In this document: piece after piece, positions 1 to 9,475 of the stretch | How positions within the stretch are numbered: position 1 is the first letter of the stretch | How the letters are laid out: every line of letters starts with the position of its first letter | Source of the DNA: Acidobacteriaceae bacterium KBS 83 | GTDB lineage: Bacteria > Acidobacteriota > Terriglobia > Terriglobales > Acidobacteriaceae | Length of the DNA stretch: 64,000 nt | Direction of reading: 5' to 3' | NCBI GenBank assembly: GCA_000381585.1 | Contig: KB906736.1 | Span: 654,789-718,788, forward strand | Made by a program: the position numbers and the translations under genes | The notes under the pieces: model-generated | Told to the model about the DNA's origin: nothing | What the model saw: the letters and a program-made list of their open reading frames with translations, nothing else | Database searches by the model: none

Positions 1-1
1 G

Positions 2-748
2 ATCGCCGCCTACGATCTCACCCACACGCAGCAGTATCTGGATATGGCCGCTTCGATCTTCACTGATATGAGCGGCGGCTGGGATTCCACCTGCGGCGGT
101 GGCATCTGGTGGAGCAAGGACAAGACGTACAAGAACGCGATCGCCAATGAACTATTTCTGTCGGTCGCGGCGCATTTGGCAAACCGGGTGGCACCTGCCG
201 ATCGTGCCGGTTATCTTGCCTGGGCGAACAAGGAGTGGGCATGGTTCCAGCAATCGGGCATGATCAACAGCCAGAACCTGATCAACGATGGACTGGATCT
301 CTCCACCTGCAAGAACAACGGACAGAACACCTGGAGCTACAACCAGGGCGTGATCCTGGGTGGACTGACGGAACTGAACCGTGCACAGAAATTGCCGCAG
401 CTGCTGGAAACCGCCCAGACCATCGCCGATGCTGCGATTGCACACTTGAGCAACAGCAACGGCGTGCTGCACGATACGTGCGAAGCGAATTGCGGTGCGG
501 ATGGCGTGCAGTTCAAGGGCATCTTCATGCGGAATTTGATGGCCCTCAACATCGCAGTACCCAATCCACGATATGAGAGTTTCGCGATTACCAACGCGGA
601 GAGCGTCTGGAACCATTCACGCGATGCCAGCGATGCATTCGGTCAGGTATGGTCCGGACCATTTGACGCCGAGAACGCAGGTAGCCAGAGCTCGGCGCTC
701 GATGCCTTCGTCGCGGCGTATGCGAGTTCTATGGCACAAATGCACTGA
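2..748 (+). CDS. GH76-family alpha-1,6-mannanase, C-terminal part (5' end outside window)
   Basis: The reading frame is already open at base 2 and runs to a TGA at 746-748, so the start lies upstream of the window. The visible ~248 residues match the glycoside hydrolase family 76 pattern: AAYDLT..QQYLDMA, then CGGGIWW, YKNAIANELFL, and NGQNTWSYNQGVILGGL. The family hydrolyses alpha-1,6-mannan and is usually secreted. The catalytic Asp-Asp pair of the family normally sits just before the AAYDLT segment, so it should lie upstream and cannot be checked here. The 209 bases after the stop hold no gene. Confidence 0.85.
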   Translation: MAAYDLTHTQQYLDMAASIFTDMSGGWDSTCGGGIWWSKDKTYKNAIANELFLSVAAHLANRVAPADRAGYLAWANKEWAWFQQSGMINSQNLINDGLDLSTCKNNGQNTWSYNQGVILGGLTELNRAQKLPQLLETAQTIADAAIAHLSNSNGVLHDTCEANCGADGVQFKGIFMRNLMALNIAVPNPRYESFAITNAESVWNHSRDASDAFGQVWSGPFDAENAGSQSSALDAFVAAYASSMAQMH

Positions 749-957
749 GCAGTTTTTGCTGGGTGGCGGGTAGGGCGCTCGCGATACCGGGCGCTCCATC
801 CGGCAGCTGCAACCAAAGCCAGAGTCAACTTCGTGGATCATCTGGCAAGCGAGAGCGGCCCAACCTTTGCCTTTAGCCGCATTGGAACACGCGGTTAAAT
901 ACTCGGGCCTCGATCGCCCGCTATTGCAACGCTTTTTTGCGATACTAAAAGACGCCT

Positions 958-2892
958 ATGGAAATGCCCCGGCGCCTTTGCTCCTTCACGCTCGCACCGC
1001 TGCTCATCGCACTTCCCGCCATTCCCGCTAAAGCTTCCGCATACGACGGCAAACCAAAACTGGTGGTGCTGGTCGTGATCGACCAGTTTCGGGAAGATTA
1101 TCTGGAGCGGTATCGGGCCGATTTGAAGGCGCAACGCGGCTTTCGGCTCTTCCTGGATGACGGCGCATACTTCCCAGATTGCTACTACGATTACGCGAAC
1201 ACGAAGACAGCACCCGGACATGCGACACTCGGCACGGGGGCCTATACGGATGGCCACGGCATCAATTCGAACGAATGGTGGGACCTGAGCCGCAATACCA
1301 AGCGCCCCATCACCTCGGTCGAAGATGAACGGTACAAGATTGTCGGACTTCTCAACGCAGGTGAAGAAGAGGGCGACTCGCCACGCAGTGAGCGCGCCTC
1401 AACTCTGGGTGACGAGCTTCGGCTGGCGACCGTCGGGCAATCAAAGGTCTTTGGCATCTCGCTGAAGGACCGAGCGGCGATTTTGCCAGTTGGGCACTCA
1501 GCAAACGCGGCCTACTGGATTGATCAGAACAGCGGCGCCTTCGTGAGTTCGACCTACTACCAGAACACTCTGCCGGAATGGGCCACCTCGTTCAACGCCG
1601 GCCCGCGCGCGCAGCAGGCTCTCGATGAGGCGCATGGCGATCCCAAGGAGAGCTTCTTTGAACAGGTTGACCACTCTCCGGCCGGCAACACGTACGAACT
1701 CGATTTCGCCCGCGCGCTGATCACAGGGGAGCAGCTCGGCCACCACGCGACAACGGACATGTTGACGATCTCGCTCTCCCCAAATGACGGGTTGGGACAC
1801 CGCGTCGGTCCGGATGCGCCAGAGATGCATGACATGGTGGAGCAGCTGGATCAACAGCTCGATGGCTTCTTCACTTGGCTCGACCAGAACATCGATGGCG
1901 GTCTGAGCAACGTATGGATCGCACTTTCGGCGGATCACGGCGTCGCGTCCACACCCGAGCAGGCCGCATCGCTGGGCATGGACTCGGCCACCTGGGATAT
2001 TCCAAAGCTCATCGCCGGACTGAACGACGCGATGAATGGCAAGTTCTCCCCTGGCGAAAAGATCGACTATCTGCTGACTCACCAGGAGCTGCCTTACATC
2101 CAGCTTAACCAGCCGGCCTTTGAGCGAGCGGGTATTAACGAGCAGGAGGCAGAAGACGCGATCGTTGCGGCGCTTCCCGCGGTGATTGAGGCGTTACCGG
2201 CACAGCCACCTGTGCATCTTCCAATGGGGACACCGCCAGCTATCGTGCAGGCGCCCCCTAAACCCGTACCACGGACGCGATCTTCGCGCGCCGCTGCGGC
2301 ACGCCAGGCCAAAGAGGCAGCAGAGGCTCCGCCGCAACAGCCCTCCACGCCCCAGCCGTTGCAGCCACCGGCAAGCAAGGTAGCCCCACATCCTTCGCTC
2401 ATGTCGGTCTATACGCGTATACAACTCGCCGCCGGAGCGTTGCCGCCAGATGAGTTTGGCCAGCGCATCGCGCATAGTTACAGTGCCAATGGCGGCTGGT
2501 ATGTGATGCTGCTTCCACCGGCATATCAGATGCAAGGCAATGCTGCAGGTACCGGTGCCACCCATTTCAGTGCCTGGTCTTACGACCGCCACGTGCCTCT
2601 TGGCTTCTATGGAGCTCCGTTTCAGAAGGGCATTTACTATGGGCGGGTGGCACCAGTTGATTTCGCCGCCACCTTCGCCGCGCTGCTCGGCGTGAACCAG
2701 CCCTCCGCATCGATCGGGCATATCCTGACGCAGGCTCTCAAGCTCGCGACAGCTTCGCCGGAGACTACGCTGGCTCCAAAGACCACGCATCGCATCCGCC
2801 GCGGCACTTCCAGTGACAAGAACGCTGCCCCCTCCGCGCCTGCCCCCGACGTGCCTGGCACCGACATTCCGGGAGGCGTTACTCCACCGTGA
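958..2892 (+). CDS. secreted alkaline-phosphatase-superfamily phosphodiesterase/phosphatase
   Basis: This 644-residue protein begins with a signal peptide (about residues 1-28). It carries the alkaline phosphatase superfamily metal sites: D42 in VVIDQF, nucleophile T84 in KTAPGHATL, D277/H281 in PNDGLGH, and D326/H327 in SADHG. This layout is that of the type I phosphodiesterase and PafA-like phosphatases. A Pro/Ala-rich linker of about 50 residues (roughly 420-470) interrupts the fold and may be lineage-specific. A second ATG two codons downstream is an alternative start. Its stop overlaps the pyrD start (GTGA), so the two are probably cotranscribed. Substrate is not predictable. Confidence 0.9.
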   Translation: MEMPRRLCSFTLAPLLIALPAIPAKASAYDGKPKLVVLVVIDQFREDYLERYRADLKAQRGFRLFLDDGAYFPDCYYDYANTKTAPGHATLGTGAYTDGHGINSNEWWDLSRNTKRPITSVEDERYKIVGLLNAGEEEGDSPRSERASTLGDELRLATVGQSKVFGISLKDRAAILPVGHSANAAYWIDQNSGAFVSSTYYQNTLPEWATSFNAGPRAQQALDEAHGDPKESFFEQVDHSPAGNTYELDFARALITGEQLGHHATTDMLTISLSPNDGLGHRVGPDAPEMHDMVEQLDQQLDGFFTWLDQNIDGGLSNVWIALSADHGVASTPEQAASLGMDSATWDIPKLIAGLNDAMNGKFSPGEKIDYLLTHQELPYIQLNQPAFERAGINEQEAEDAIVAALPAVIEALPAQPPVHLPMGTPPAIVQAPPKPVPRTRSSRAAAARQAKEAAEAPPQQPSTPQPLQPPASKVAPHPSLMSVYTRIQLAAGALPPDEFGQRIAHSYSANGGWYVMLLPPAYQMQGNAAGTGATHFSAWSYDRHVPLGFYGAPFQKGIYYGRVAPVDFAATFAALLGVNQPSASIGHILTQALKLATASPETTLAPKTTHRIRRGTSSDKNAAPSAPAPDVPGTDIPGGVTPP

Positions 2893-3824
2893 AGCCCGAC
2901 ATGCGTGTACGGCTCTTCGGCCTCGAACTGCGCAACCCGGTCATCGCTGCCTCCGGCACCTTCGGTTATGGCATCGAGTTTGAGGAGATCCTGTCGCTGG
3001 ACAAAATCGGCGGCTTCGTGACCAAGGGGCTCTCGCGCGAACCCATGTCCGGAAATGATGCGCCGCGCATCATCGAAACTGCGTCCGGCATGATCAACGC
3101 CATTGGGTTGCAGAACATGGGCGTCGCTGCCTTCATCGAGGAGAAACTGCCTGCGCTTCGACGCTACAGTCGTACTGCATGCATCGCTAATGTCTTCGGC
3201 TATACGGTGGACGACTACCTTGCCGTGATCGAACAATTGAATGCCGCCGAAGGCATCGCCGCCTATGAACTGAACGCCTCCTGCCCGAACACGCGGCACG
3301 GGGGCCTGATCTTCGGCGCCGATCCGGCGCAACTGGCCGAACTCGTGGTGCGCGCAAAGAGGATGGCGGCGCGTCCGTTGATCGTCAAGCTATCGCCCAA
3401 TGTCACTTCCATCGCTCAGATGGCGCGGATCTCTGAAGCCGCAGGCGCAGACGCGATCTCGCTGGTGAATACATTCGTCTCGCTCGCGATTGATGTGAAG
3501 ACACGGCGACCACGCATCGCGAATGTCACTGGCGGACTCTCCGGACCCGCCATCAAGCCTATTGCGGTGCGGATGGTATGGGAGGCAGCCCGGGCGATCA
3601 AAATTCCCGTCATCGGCATGGGCGGTATCACGACACCGGAGGATGCGATCGAGTTCCTGCTGGCGGGAGCGACAGCAGTCGAGGTCGGCACCGCCTCTTA
3701 CGCGGATCCACGAGCGGTTGAGCGCCTCGCGCGGGGACTAGAGCATTGGTGCAGCAGCAACAATGTGGAGAGAGTGACCGAATTGACGGGCAGCCTCCAG
3801 CTGAACTCCTCTTCAGAGCGCTGA
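2889..3824 (+). CDS. pyrD: dihydroorotate dehydrogenase, class 1
   Basis: This 311-residue protein oxidises dihydroorotate to orotate in pyrimidine synthesis. It shows the class 1 (cytosolic, FMN) signatures: NPVIAASGTFGYG near the N-terminus, NASCPNT with the catalytic-base Cys typical of class 1B, KLSPNVT, and the phosphate-binding GMGGITTPEDA and GATAVEVGTA near the C-terminus. It starts with GTG at 2889, inside the stop of the upstream phosphatase; an ATG four codons later is an alternative. No adjacent pyrK electron-transfer subunit is present, so its electron acceptor is uncertain. Confidence 0.95.
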   Translation: MKPDMRVRLFGLELRNPVIAASGTFGYGIEFEEILSLDKIGGFVTKGLSREPMSGNDAPRIIETASGMINAIGLQNMGVAAFIEEKLPALRRYSRTACIANVFGYTVDDYLAVIEQLNAAEGIAAYELNASCPNTRHGGLIFGADPAQLAELVVRAKRMAARPLIVKLSPNVTSIAQMARISEAAGADAISLVNTFVSLAIDVKTRRPRIANVTGGLSGPAIKPIAVRMVWEAARAIKIPVIGMGGITTPEDAIEFLLAGATAVEVGTASYADPRAVERLARGLEHWCSSNNVERVTELTGSLQLNSSSER

Positions 3825-3844
3825 ACTCGATCGCTAAAAAGCAA

Positions 3845-3871
3845 TGAAGGCCAGCCGACGGCTGGCCTTCA
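3845..3871. terminator. convergent hairpin terminator after pyrD
   Basis: A perfect 12-bp stem with a GAC triloop lies between the convergent pyrD and the minus-strand gene at 3891. An A-run at 3835-3839 gives a U-tract for the minus-strand transcript, so it may act in both directions. Confidence 0.85.
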
Positions 3872-3890
3872 CGTGACAGCAGATGCACAA

Positions 3891-4415
3891 TCAGGCGACG
3901 CGAGAGTCCCGGTCGTCAAGAGTGCGCCCATGCAATAAGCGCGCTTGGTTCAATGCCACGCCGGTAAGAAAGACCGGCGCGGGGGTGGCGATTGCAACCA
4001 GCACCCAACAAACGAATGAGAGCAACAGGCCGATGGCGGCAGCCGCCTGCACGCTAAGGACGATCGGAATTTCCCACAGGTGCAGATTGACCAGCGCCCA
4101 GTGCTGCAGAGGTTGGATGTGATGAATGATCGCCAGGGCAAGGACAAACGCAACCGTAGAGATCGTCGTGGTGCCGATCAGCACAACGTCAATCGTGCGA
4201 TGGAGACGCTGGCGGCTGCGGCAGTGTGCGCAATCCGCAAAATGCTCTTCGTAGTCGCCACGCATGGCCGGGGTGATCCCCGAGATGTCATAACGCCAAC
4301 TGGACAAGATGTCGCCGACGACGGGATCGACACAGCTGTCCTGGCGGCTATAGCGTGGCGACACCAAGGTCTGGCTGTCAATCTCTTTCGGGTGTCCGTA
4401 ATTTCCGGAAGTCAT
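3891..4415 (-). CDS. membrane protein with HxxxCxxC zinc-finger-like motif
   Basis: This 174-residue protein has a cytoplasmic N-terminal region of about 70 residues containing HFADCAHC, the HxxxCxxC spacing found in zf-HC2 / ZAS-type anti-sigma factors. Three hydrophobic segments follow (about residues 78-105, 115-130 and 133-155). No sigma-factor gene is adjacent, so an anti-sigma role is only suggested by the motif. It is a single gene between a convergent terminator and an AT-rich promoter region (4416-4541). Confidence 0.65.
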   Translation of the reverse strand: MTSGNYGHPKEIDSQTLVSPRYSRQDSCVDPVVGDILSSWRYDISGITPAMRGDYEEHFADCAHCRSRQRLHRTIDVVLIGTTTISTVAFVLALAIIHHIQPLQHWALVNLHLWEIPIVLSVQAAAAIGLLLSFVCWVLVAIATPAPVFLTGVALNQARLLHGRTLDDRDSRVA

Positions 4416-4541
4416 TTTGTTAACCCTATGATAATGGTTGGATGCGTTCGACCACCAGCGGATTCCCTATTTGGTAACCCCTGCAGTACCGATTTTCTAT
4501 CCTAATTATCGTAAGTTATTAAAAATAAAATAGATAGCATC

Positions 4542-5471
4542 TTACAGCGCGATCGTTTCGAGGGGTTGTCCCTGTTCTGCGAGCAGTATCTTATTTGCCA
4601 GCAGGCTCATCCGGTCGCAAAGGGCCCGTTCCGCGGCCACACGCGCAAGAGCAGGTAAGTTGTTGCTCTCCGAGAGGTGCGCCAGGATTACATACGTAGC
4701 CTGTCCGTCGTAGTTCCGTTCAAGAAATTCTCCGGCGGCCTCATTGGAAAGGTGTCCCACGCGGGACATCACTCTTTGTTTGACGCTCCAGGGATAAGGA
4801 CCATCGCGCAGCATCTCGGTATCGTGGTTTGATTCGAGCAACAAAACGTCACAGCGACGGAGCGCCTGACGCGCATTGGCCGGCATATAGCCGAGGTCCG
4901 TGGCAAAGCCAATTCGAACCCCATCACCTTCAAAGACGAAGCCCACTGGATCTGCAGCATCGTGAGGGATTGTGAAGGGCTCAACATCGATGTCTCCCAC
5001 AGCAAAGCGTTTCCCGGCTTCAAAATATGCCACTGACGGCAACTCCGCGGGGTCTCGCTCTTCATCCGTTGGATCCTCACATAATCCGGCATCGGACTCC
5101 GCCGCACGGTCGGCGAGGGGAAGGTTGGGCTTTCCTTCGACTGCACCCTGCTGCCTCCGGCGCAGCCAGTCGGCGTAGGTCATGCGTTTACGAGGACGCA
5201 TCCACCGCAGCCAGGCACGATGGGTCATCTCCGTGAAGTAGACGGGAATTCCCAGCTTTCGGGCCAGTAGAGCCACGCCCTGCACGTGGTCCTGGTGCTC
5301 GTGGGTAATGAGGATCGCATCAAGCGAGCGCGGGTCTTCCCCTGCGATGTGCATGCGCTTGAGGATCTCGCGGCAGGAGAGTCCTGCATCGACCAGGATG
5401 CGTGTGCGACTAGTGGCGACGACTGTGCTGTTTCCCTTCGAGCCGCTGGCCAGCACCGTCATGCGCATCAT
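4542..5471 (-). CDS. MBL-fold metallo-hydrolase, WalJ/YycJ-like
   Basis: The protein starts TVLASGSKGNSTVV, which is typical of the YycJ/WalJ group of metallo-beta-lactamase-fold exonucleases. Metal ligands are visible in THEHQDH (HxHxDH), in IPHDAADPVGF, and in the C-terminal VILAHLS region. About 40 acidic residues are inserted after the MTYADWLRRRQQ segment. An upstream start at 5540 would add 23 hydrophobic residues that do not belong to this cytosolic family, so I place the start at the ATG at 5471. No strong Shine-Dalgarno is visible for either. A likely role is DNA metabolism or repair, by family. Confidence 0.82.
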   Translation of the reverse strand: MMRMTVLASGSKGNSTVVATSRTRILVDAGLSCREILKRMHIAGEDPRSLDAILITHEHQDHVQGVALLARKLGIPVYFTEMTHRAWLRWMRPRKRMTYADWLRRRQQGAVEGKPNLPLADRAAESDAGLCEDPTDEERDPAELPSVAYFEAGKRFAVGDIDVEPFTIPHDAADPVGFVFEGDGVRIGFATDLGYMPANARQALRRCDVLLLESNHDTEMLRDGPYPWSVKQRVMSRVGHLSNEAAGEFLERNYDGQATYVILAHLSESNNLPALARVAAERALCDRMSLLANKILLAEQGQPLETIAL

Positions 5472-5717
5472 GCAAAAAGCATACGCCAAAGATAGAGGAA
5501 AGCAGAGGAAAACCAGAGAAAAGCCGAAGTGAGTCAGCAAGTCCCGTCGTAAAAAAGTCAGCCAAAAAATCGGTTGGCAGATAACCGGTCAGCGGAAAAT
5601 TCTCGGGCGTAAACCCGAGTCTCATTGCGACCGGGAAATCGCTGGCCACCTCTTCGCGGACCGGTGTTTCGCTTGCGCGAAGCGGGCAAACTCGCCGACT
5701 TGCTCTCTCACCATCAG

Positions 5718-6620
5718 CTATTGCCCGAACGCTCCTGAATGCGGCTGGCGGCGCTGCCAGTCGCGCAACTTCGCGTGAGCTTCCGAGCGCTGCTCCGGGA
5801 AGCGTTGTGCCTGGAGCTGCCAATAGACCACTGCCTCCAACTCCCGCGCACGGAGATAGGGCAACAGCTCGTCCCACGTCGGAGCACCAGGGTAGGAGGT
5901 CAGCGCGGACTCGACGCCTTCAGGCGCGGTGCGCACCAGGCAGGCCACATCCCATGCTGTCGGGCCGCCGCAGGCATCTTCAAAGTCGGTCCACAGCCAG
6001 CCCTTTTCTGTCTTGAGCAGGTTTTTGCGGTGGGCGTCGCCATGGATCGGTTGAATCGCACGGCCTCCGTAGCGTAGCGTCTCGGCAAGACGCCAATGGG
6101 TCTCCCGCAGCTGGATGAGCTCACCGCCGGAAAGTGCTCGCCGCCCCTCGAGAAACTTCAGCCAGCGCGTGATCTCGTTAAAGATCTCAAGCAATGGCAG
6201 TTCCCCGCTCGATTCCAAGGGACGGTAGCCGCGGAGGGTCTGGTGCAGGTCGCGCAGCATGGCGCCGGCTTCCGAGGTTGGAGGCATCGTGTCGCGGTCG
6301 TGTTCCACCCATTGCCAGAAGCTCATGGTGTACCCGTCGTATTGGTGTGGCCCGGGCGGCAGCAAATCGGTGGGGGGCACCACCGGCGCGCCCTGCGCAT
6401 GGAGGTAGGCAGCTACTGAGACATCCCGTCCCAACCATGCACTGATGGGCCGGCGCAAAAGCGCCGTAGTTGTCGCGACCCGCGCCAGAAGGGGCGCCGG
6501 TTTCAGATGCACCAGCAGGTTCGAGCCATCGGCAACCACTTCCGCGTTGCTGACCGTGATGCCGTGCGCCTGGGCCACCTGCTCGGCGGCGCGCACCGCG
6601 CCTACGCTGAGTGCGTCCAT
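5718..6620 (-). CDS. aminoglycoside-phosphotransferase-fold kinase
   Basis: This 300-residue protein has the APH/choline-kinase fold motifs: the catalytic loop IHGDAHRKNLL (HGDxHxxN) and the metal-binding WTDFEDACGGP. The substrate is unknown; many relatives phosphorylate small alcohols or sugars rather than antibiotics. The ATG at 6620 is preferred over 6650 because GAGGAGAGG lies about 6 bases before it. It sits downstream of the 3-hydroxyacyl-CoA dehydrogenase on the same strand, with a spacer of 127 bp. Confidence 0.85.
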   Translation of the reverse strand: MDALSVGAVRAAEQVAQAHGITVSNAEVVADGSNLLVHLKPAPLLARVATTTALLRRPISAWLGRDVSVAAYLHAQGAPVVPPTDLLPPGPHQYDGYTMSFWQWVEHDRDTMPPTSEAGAMLRDLHQTLRGYRPLESSGELPLLEIFNEITRWLKFLEGRRALSGGELIQLRETHWRLAETLRYGGRAIQPIHGDAHRKNLLKTEKGWLWTDFEDACGGPTAWDVACLVRTAPEGVESALTSYPGAPTWDELLPYLRARELEAVVYWQLQAQRFPEQRSEAHAKLRDWQRRQPHSGAFGQ

Positions 6621-6747
6621 ACAGTTCCTCTCCTCAAAGCAAAACAGCAAATCAGCTAAGAAGCGATTGGCGGGAATCCGGTTAGCCGCAACAGTCGCCG
6701 GTGTGGAAACCGCCCTGCCCGCAGTTACGCCCTTTCACCGATTGTCG

Positions 6748-7608
6748 CTACTTCTGCGGATACTCAAAAAATCCTTTGCCGGACTTCCGCCCCCGCCAGC
6801 CGGCATCCACCATGCGAACGAGCAGCGGGCATGGGCGATACTTCGGATCACCGAGCCCTTCTTCGAGTACGCGCATGATATCCAGACAGACGTCCAGTCC
6901 GATAAAGTCCGCAAGGGTCAATGGACCCATTGGATGCGCCATCCCGAGTTGGAAGACCTTGTCTACCGCCTCCGGAGTGGCAACGCCTTCCATCACGGCA
7001 AACATCGCCTCATTCAGCAGTGGCATCAGAACGCGGTTGGAGACAAAGCCTGCAGCGTCGTTGACCTCTACCGGCGTCTTGCCCAGCCGCTCGGAGAGCG
7101 CCTTTACGGTTTCAAAGGTCGCCTGCGAGGTCTGCAGGCCACGAATCACCTCGATGAGTTGCATTACGGGCACGGGATTGAAGAAGTGCATCCCGATAAC
7201 CCGGTCCGGACGTTTCGTCGTCGCCGCCAGTTTAGTGATGGAGATGGACGATGTGTTCGAGGCGAGAATGGCTTCCGCGCCAAGCAGGCTGTCGAGTTCC
7301 TGGAAGAGAGACTGCTTGATAGCGAAGCGCTCTGTGGCTGCTTCGACCACCAGATCACATCCTCCGAGAGCTGTCCGCTCAAGCGTACCGGTAATCCGCG
7401 CCCGGGCAGAATCGGCGTCTGCCTGGGCGAGTTTACCTTTAGCGACCTCGCGAGCCAGATTTTTCTCAACCGTGTCCAGACCGCGATCGAGCGCAGCCTG
7501 ATCGGCCTCGGCCAACACCACCGGGAAGCCGCTGCGGGCAAAGACATGGGCAATGCCATTGCCCATGGTCCCTGCGCCCACCACCGCTACGCGTTTGATC
7601 TCGGCCAT
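6748..7608 (-). CDS. 3-hydroxyacyl-CoA (3-hydroxybutyryl-CoA) dehydrogenase
   Basis: This 286-residue enzyme is the single-domain bacterial form that interconverts 3-hydroxyacyl-CoA and 3-oxoacyl-CoA with NAD(H). It shows the Rossmann motif VGAGTMGNGIA at the N-terminus, HFFNPVPVMQLIEV with the catalytic His, and the C-terminal DAAGFVSNRVLMPLLNEA and DFIGLDVCLDIM of the family. A good Shine-Dalgarno (GAGGAAA) precedes the ATG. It could work in fatty-acid breakdown or butyrate-type metabolism; neighbours do not decide which. Confidence 0.93.
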   Translation of the reverse strand: MAEIKRVAVVGAGTMGNGIAHVFARSGFPVVLAEADQAALDRGLDTVEKNLAREVAKGKLAQADADSARARITGTLERTALGGCDLVVEAATERFAIKQSLFQELDSLLGAEAILASNTSSISITKLAATTKRPDRVIGMHFFNPVPVMQLIEVIRGLQTSQATFETVKALSERLGKTPVEVNDAAGFVSNRVLMPLLNEAMFAVMEGVATPEAVDKVFQLGMAHPMGPLTLADFIGLDVCLDIMRVLEEGLGDPKYRPCPLLVRMVDAGWRGRKSGKGFFEYPQK

Positions 7609-7843
7609 GTCGTGCGTTTCCTCAAAACGAGCTTCGGAAAACTTATGAGTGTAACAGGTGTTGGCGAGTCAGCAAGTTCAGCGCTCTAGAGCGCTTTGCA
7701 CAGCGAACTCCGGTCAGCTAAGAAGACCTCGGCTGCGTGCGGTAGCTTCAGTCAGTTTTTTTAGCTAACCAACATCCCACTGGCCGATTTTCAGCCCAGC
7801 GGTTGATCAAATTTGCGAAAGACCTGTGGCTGACTCGCACTCC

Positions 7844-9415
7844 TCAGTGTCCCGCATCGGCGGGCGCCTTCATCGCCTTTGGCGGGAGGCGCATGATGAA
7901 CGGCAACGGCGCCAAACAAAGGATGGTCATGCTGAGAATGAAGAACGCGTTTTTGTAGCTGAGCATGGAGGCCTGCCGCAGCATCTGGCGATAAGCGCGT
8001 CCGTAGGCCATCTGTGCGGCGGTGGAGGCGCCCTGACCGAGACGCATGAGACCAGCCTGCGTCTGCGCCATGTAGTCGCGATAGATGCGCCCATCCGGTC
8101 TGACGTGATTGGCTAAGCCCTCCTGATATACCTGGCTGCTGCGCGCCAGGAAGGTGGTGAGCAACGCTGTGCCGAGGCTTCCGCCCAGGTTGCGCGCGAA
8201 GTTTGAGAAGGATGAGATTTGGTTGTTCTTCTCCCGCGGCACCCCGATGTAATTCAGAGTGCTGATCGGGATAAAGATGAACGCCAGGCCCATAACCTGG
8301 TACACGCGCCATAGTGTGACCTGCCCAAAACTCACATCAAGATCAAGGCGCGTGAGGTTGAACAGACCAAAGGCTGTGACGATGTAGCCCATGGTGACCA
8401 ATAGACGCGGATCCATCTTGCCGACTACGCGCCCGGCAAGAAACATCGTCACCATCATCATGAAACCCGCCGGAGAGAGCACCATTCCGGATCGCTCGGC
8501 GGTATAGCCCAACAGCACCTGCAGGAACTGCGGGATAAGGACCGTGGAACCGAAAAGCACCATGCCTAGCACAAATTGCAGGAATATCGCGGTGCCGAAG
8601 TTCCGGTTACGCAGCAGTTTCAAGTCAACTACTGGATCTTCGTGGTTCCACTCCCAGAAGACAAAAATGACGAGCACCACCGCGGCAACGACGGCGAATG
8701 CCGTGATGGAAGGGTCGCCGAACCAGTCTTTCTCCTGTCCGCGATCAAAGACATACTCCAGGCAGCCAACACCGACCGCCACCAGGCCCAAGCCCATGGC
8801 GTCTATGGGACCCGACCTGAGGCTGCGCTCCTTCAGGTAAGGGGGATCCTCCACCATGCGGTTGGTCAACAGCAGGGAGATGATGCCGACTGGGATATTG
8901 ATGAAGAAGATCCAGTGCCAGTCGAGATTGTCAGTGATATAACCACCGATTGTGGGTCCAATTGCTGGAGCGACCACCACCGCCATACCGTATAGCGCAA
9001 AGGCCTGGCCGCGCTTTTCGACTGGGAAAGTATCGGCGAGAATGGCCTGCTCACTGGTTGCCAGGCCGCCACCGCCCAGGCCCTGCAGAACGCGCGCAAA
9101 GATGAGCAGCGGCAGGGTGTGCGCCAGTCCGCAGAGAAATGAGCAGATGGTGAACATGGTCACGCAGCTCATATAAAAGCGCTTCCGGCCGATGCGATTT
9201 GCCAGCCAGCCGGAGATGGGGAGCACAATGGCGCTCGAGACCAGATAGCTGGTGAGTACCCAGGTGGCCTCTTCCTGGCTGCCGCCAAGCGATCCGGCGA
9301 TGTGCGGCAGTGCAACATTGGCAATCGAGGTGTCGAGCACCTCCATGAAGGTGGCCAGCGTGACCGTGAGCGCGATCAACCATGGGTTGTGGCTTGGCTT
9401 CCACTCTTGCGTCAT
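7844..9415 (-). CDS. DHA2-family (EmrB-type) MFS multidrug exporter
   Basis: This 523-residue membrane protein has about 14 hydrophobic segments. It carries the DHA2 signatures LDTSIANVALPHIAGSLG (motif D1) in helix 1, GWLANRIGRKR (motif A) after helix 2, and PAIGPTIGGYI (motif C) in helix 5. It should expel hydrophobic toxins by proton antiport. It is divergent from a marR gene across 60 bp that contain two repressor-like palindromes. The matching EmrA and TolC partners are probably those encoded at 14.7-17.5 kb rather than next to it. Confidence 0.93.
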   Translation of the reverse strand: MTQEWKPSHNPWLIALTVTLATFMEVLDTSIANVALPHIAGSLGGSQEEATWVLTSYLVSSAIVLPISGWLANRIGRKRFYMSCVTMFTICSFLCGLAHTLPLLIFARVLQGLGGGGLATSEQAILADTFPVEKRGQAFALYGMAVVVAPAIGPTIGGYITDNLDWHWIFFINIPVGIISLLLTNRMVEDPPYLKERSLRSGPIDAMGLGLVAVGVGCLEYVFDRGQEKDWFGDPSITAFAVVAAVVLVIFVFWEWNHEDPVVDLKLLRNRNFGTAIFLQFVLGMVLFGSTVLIPQFLQVLLGYTAERSGMVLSPAGFMMMVTMFLAGRVVGKMDPRLLVTMGYIVTAFGLFNLTRLDLDVSFGQVTLWRVYQVMGLAFIFIPISTLNYIGVPREKNNQISSFSNFARNLGGSLGTALLTTFLARSSQVYQEGLANHVRPDGRIYRDYMAQTQAGLMRLGQGASTAAQMAYGRAYRQMLRQASMLSYKNAFFILSMTILCLAPLPFIMRLPPKAMKAPADAGH

Positions 9416-9433
9416 CGGGCCTCAGCAACTGTG

Positions 9434-9468
9434 TATCAGGGTACTGATATAGTATCAGGAGGCTGATA
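9434..9468. promoter_or_regulatory. two tandem MarR-type operator palindromes
   Basis: TATCAG-N4-CTGATA occurs twice, at 9434-9449 and 9453-9468, centres 19 bp apart, in the 60-bp spacer between the exporter and marR. The second copy embeds the AGGAGG (9457-9462) that may serve as the marR ribosome site. This fits a repressor controlling both genes. Confidence 0.8.
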
Positions 9469-9475
9469 TAAGGCG

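Noticed and set aside
5472-5540. N-terminal hydrophobic extension of the WalJ-like protein as a signal peptide
   Set aside because: The family is cytosolic and starts at TVLASGSKGN, and the extra residues have no ribosome site.
6445-7689. Long plus-strand frame antisense to the hydroxyacyl-CoA dehydrogenase
   Set aside because: It lies opposite a strongly conserved gene and shows no family features.
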